A stretch of 50,051 nt of DNA from Zygnema cylindricum. Taxonomy: Eukaryota > Streptophyta > Zygnematophyceae > Zygnematales > Zygnemataceae. The stretch spans positions 64,001 through 114,051 of the forward strand of contig JBBHKE010001342.1 in the NCBI GenBank assembly GCA_037447655.1, read 5' to 3'. Positions 47,695 to 50,051 of this stretch are shown piece by piece (position 1 is the first letter of the stretch; the number at the start of each line of letters is the position of its first letter). A model generated the notes under the pieces. That model did no database searches, was not told the origin of the DNA, and worked only from the letters and a program-made list of their open reading frames with translations. The translations under genes and the position numbers were made by a program.

Positions 47695-48947
47695 CACTTA
47701 AATTCCACACTAATAAAAGTATCAAACGTTGCCCTAATTTGCTTATAATGTACAACAAAAACTTGCTTGAAAAATGATAATTAAACAATTAAAAGCACAA
47801 AAAATATAAACGTATGTCCCTTGTTCATTTTCTTCCAAGTTGGAAAATTTTTTACAGAAATGACAAAGTTTTTCAATTAATCTAACACCTTCAACATTTA
47901 CAAAGCTAATGACATAAAGCTATGTCACACAGATCTAGGGTTTTCGACCTTTTTGTGGCCATATGACACAAAACAATCAAAAGAAAACTAAATAGTACTG
48001 TTATTCTAGCTAGTAACTGACGGAGAAGAAAACAAAACATGCGTGACTTTTAAGATGTAAATTCATAATGTACAACAACCACTTTTGCTTTGAAAAAAAA
48101 AAAAAGTGCTCAACTCAATCCAAACAAGGTTGATAGACAAATCTCATAAGGCACAAATCAAACTTACGTTTAAAAATAAAATACGTCAAAATTTACGGTC
48201 AATTGGATTTATATTCCGTATTACATTTTGTTAAGTTTACCTTGGAAAAAATATCAAAACCGCAAGCTTTCTTGAATTTCCTCAAATCGTTTGTGTTAGA
48301 TCTTAAGCAAAAGTCATTCACTAAAAATAAATTCTCAAGACATAAAACATTACATAGCAGAAGCTTATAAAAGACAAAAGTTATAATCAGCAAAAAAGAA
48401 TTATAAGTGTTCTTGGCAGAAGCCTCTTTACATCATCCCTCTTCTCTCTTTTCTCTCTTTTTTACATAATCTCTACTCCAACATTAATACTCTAAGATCG
48501 ATACTCTAAGATCGATACTTTTGAGGTGTACATTGCTGCCTATATACTCTGCTACCTTGCACTAACAAATAACAAGGTAAGACAAGCAAGACCAAGATGG
48601 CGACAAACTCTGTCTTTACCTATCTGTAGCACACTGAAACTTCCACGAAGGAAGGCGCACAGGAAGGCGCACAGGTTTTTTTCCTTCAAAATGACTAACT
48701 TCAAAAGTAAACTTTAACACGTGTCGCGTGTACGCACGAAATAAAGTACTTGTACACGAAACACGAACACCTGTCCAAAAATAAAAGTCACGGGAAACGA
48801 AATAGTACGTTTCGTTCGCATACGCCTCAAATAGTGCCACCAAACGACATCGCACATTTCATACGATGACGTGGCACAAAACGTCAATCAAATATAATTA
48901 GTATGTCGCTTTCGCGTTAAATTTGCGAATCAGCGATACCCCAAAAA
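47695..48947. other. A/T-rich DNA including probable 3' LTR of the right-hand copia
   Basis: The 3' LTR of the minus-strand copia should begin right below 48,948, but its outer end cannot be placed without the other LTR. Small tandem duplications occur: a 14-mer TACTCTAAGATCGA twice at about 48,489-48,516, and GAAGGCGCACAG twice at about 48,650-48,673. No gene is supported. Confidence 0.45.
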
Positions 48948-50051
48948 TCCCCCTCTTGTTGACGTAATCACCAAACACTTCAAGATAATCCAAGTTTCCG
49001 CCGCCACCTCTCAAGTACATCATGCGTGGCAGTATTCGTCAACAAATCTGCAACCTCCTATTTAGTTGGAACGTACAAAAATGAAATATCGTTCAACGTT
49101 ACCAAATCTTTAACAAAATGCCACTGAATCCGGATATGTTTTGTCATCTTATAACACATTTATTCTTCCCTAACGCCATCAAACTCATGCTGTCCGAATA
49201 AATAGTCATACAGGCAATGGGAACGCTTAACTCACTTAACATTTCCTTAATCGAAATAGAAGCCTTTGATGCATGACACATAACCATGTACTCAAATTCT
49301 ATTGAACTTAACCCAACCGTAGGTTGTAGCCTAGAACTCCAAGAGATCGCGGCTCCTCCAAATATAAAAACGTACCCTGACGTAACATTACGTGAATCAA
49401 AATCATCGCCCCAATCCGCGTCACAATACCTAACACACTCCGAAGACTATTTTTCAAAAGTGGACATAACTCCAAGATAAATTGTTCCAACCAAAAATCA
49501 AAAGATACTTTGCACAGACTCCCAATACGCCTTCTTTGGCTCGTGACTATAACTACTGACGAAGGAAACCGTGGCTCAAATATCTGGACAAGTACCAACG
49601 CTAAGGTATATACGTGAACCAACCGCCTCTTGATATGGTACATCGACAAAAACCTTTTCCTCAAACTTGCAAATGTGTAGATTTGCATCCAACGGTGTAG
49701 AAAGCGGTTTCGCGTGAGTCATACCAAAAATCTCCAAAATCTCTTTACAATATTGAGCTTGACTCAATATAATGTTTCTCTCTTTGTCGCATGTCACTTG
49801 AATCCCCAATATATAATGTACCTCTCCAAGATCTGTCACTTTCAAATGTAATCCAAGTTAATGTTTCAACTCATTAATACTCTCCAACTTGTCGCATGCC
49901 ATCAAGAAATCATCCACATAAACATAAAAGATGATTTGGTCAACTTTTTCACCTTTCACGTAAACTCCACAATCGGACGTAGTCCGTACAAATCCAAACT
50001 TCAATAACACTTGATGAAGTCTCAAATACCAAGTGCGTGGTGCTTGTTTCA
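48948..50051 (-). mobile_element. Ty1/copia retrotransposon, 3' part (RT, RNase H, PPT), runs off right edge
   Basis: The minus strand reads KQAPRTWYLRL, the catalytic FYVYVDDFLM (YVDD at 49,920-49,909), TDLGEVHYILGIQVT, LSTPLDANL and AVGSRIYLSVGTCPDI. RNase H follows: YCDADW, SGYVFIFGGAAISWSSR and ending RWRRKLGLS with a stop at 48,982-48,980. A polypurine tract (AAGAGGGGGAT, 48,958-48,948) marks the start of the 3' LTR. There are in-frame stops after INELKH, after CPDI and in the RNase H connection, so it is inactive, but frames are otherwise kept and it is younger than the 27.6-kb copia. Confidence 0.9.
48980..50051 (-). pseudogene. copia pol 3' part, several in-frame stops
   Basis: Reverse transcriptase palm and connection plus RNase H in one frame. 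The YVDD active site and the RNase H SGYVF and SSR motifs are intact. Stops occur near 49,860 (TAA), 49,576 (TGA), about 49,505 (TGA) and 49,450 (TAG), and more near the C-terminus. The segment upstream (gag, integrase, RT fingers) lies outside the window. Confidence 0.87.

Overview
The window is nuclear DNA of a eukaryote, most likely a plant-lineage (streptophyte) organism with an AT-rich, transposon-loaded genome. The evidence is GT-AG introns, a plant-style BiP gene, a plant-style leucine-rich-repeat (LRR) gene built of 72-nt exons, Ty3/gypsy and Ty1/copia retrotransposons, a tRNA-iMet-type primer site and hAT elements. A charophyte alga or bryophyte is my best guess, but the sequence alone does not fix the species.

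Layout. 1-3690 is the 5' two thirds of a decayed Ty3/gypsy element on the minus strand, running off the left edge, with its 5' LTR to the right. 4.2-13.5 kb is gene-poor: a four-unit ~150-bp tandem array (6637-7225), a hAT transposase C-terminus (about 8930-9276), TA-flanked inverted-repeat elements and a hAT-type non-autonomous element with a perfect 8-bp target duplication. 13.6-17.8 kb holds the one clearly intact gene, an ER HSP70 (BiP) of ten exons, 658 codons, ending in HKEL, with a UPRE-type TGACGTGG upstream and a long CT-rich leader. 17.8-26.2 kb is pyrimidine-rich flank and dispersed repeats, including a second hAT-type element.

41,630 to 26,551 on the minus strand is a single split gene that is easy to miss because its exons are short: a signal-peptide exon, an LRR N-terminal cap exon, five 72-nt LRR exons in one common phase, and an exon carrying the last LRR plus a six-cysteine EGF-like domain. 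The exons join in frame. Several LRR exons and their introns look like tandem duplicates, and one duplicate has decayed. A whole Ty1/copia element with both LTRs (27,592-32,594, plus strand) sits in its last identified intron, and minisatellites and small inverted-repeat elements fill its large intron. Its 3' end is not resolved.

41.7-48.9 kb is repeat territory: three copies of a ~650-820 bp family (one at 38.7-39.6 kb), a ~1.5 kb foldback element with ~750-bp arms (43,970-45,487) and more TA-flanked elements. 48,948-50,051 is the 3' part of a second, minus-strand copia element.

The two host genes have no evident functional link. BiP folds proteins in the ER, and the LRR-EGF product has a signal peptide and would pass through that compartment. 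The most distinctive content is the exon-by-exon growth and transposon invasion of the LRR-EGF gene, and the set of non-autonomous element families. I found no prokaryotic-type system, CRISPR array or convincing RNA gene.
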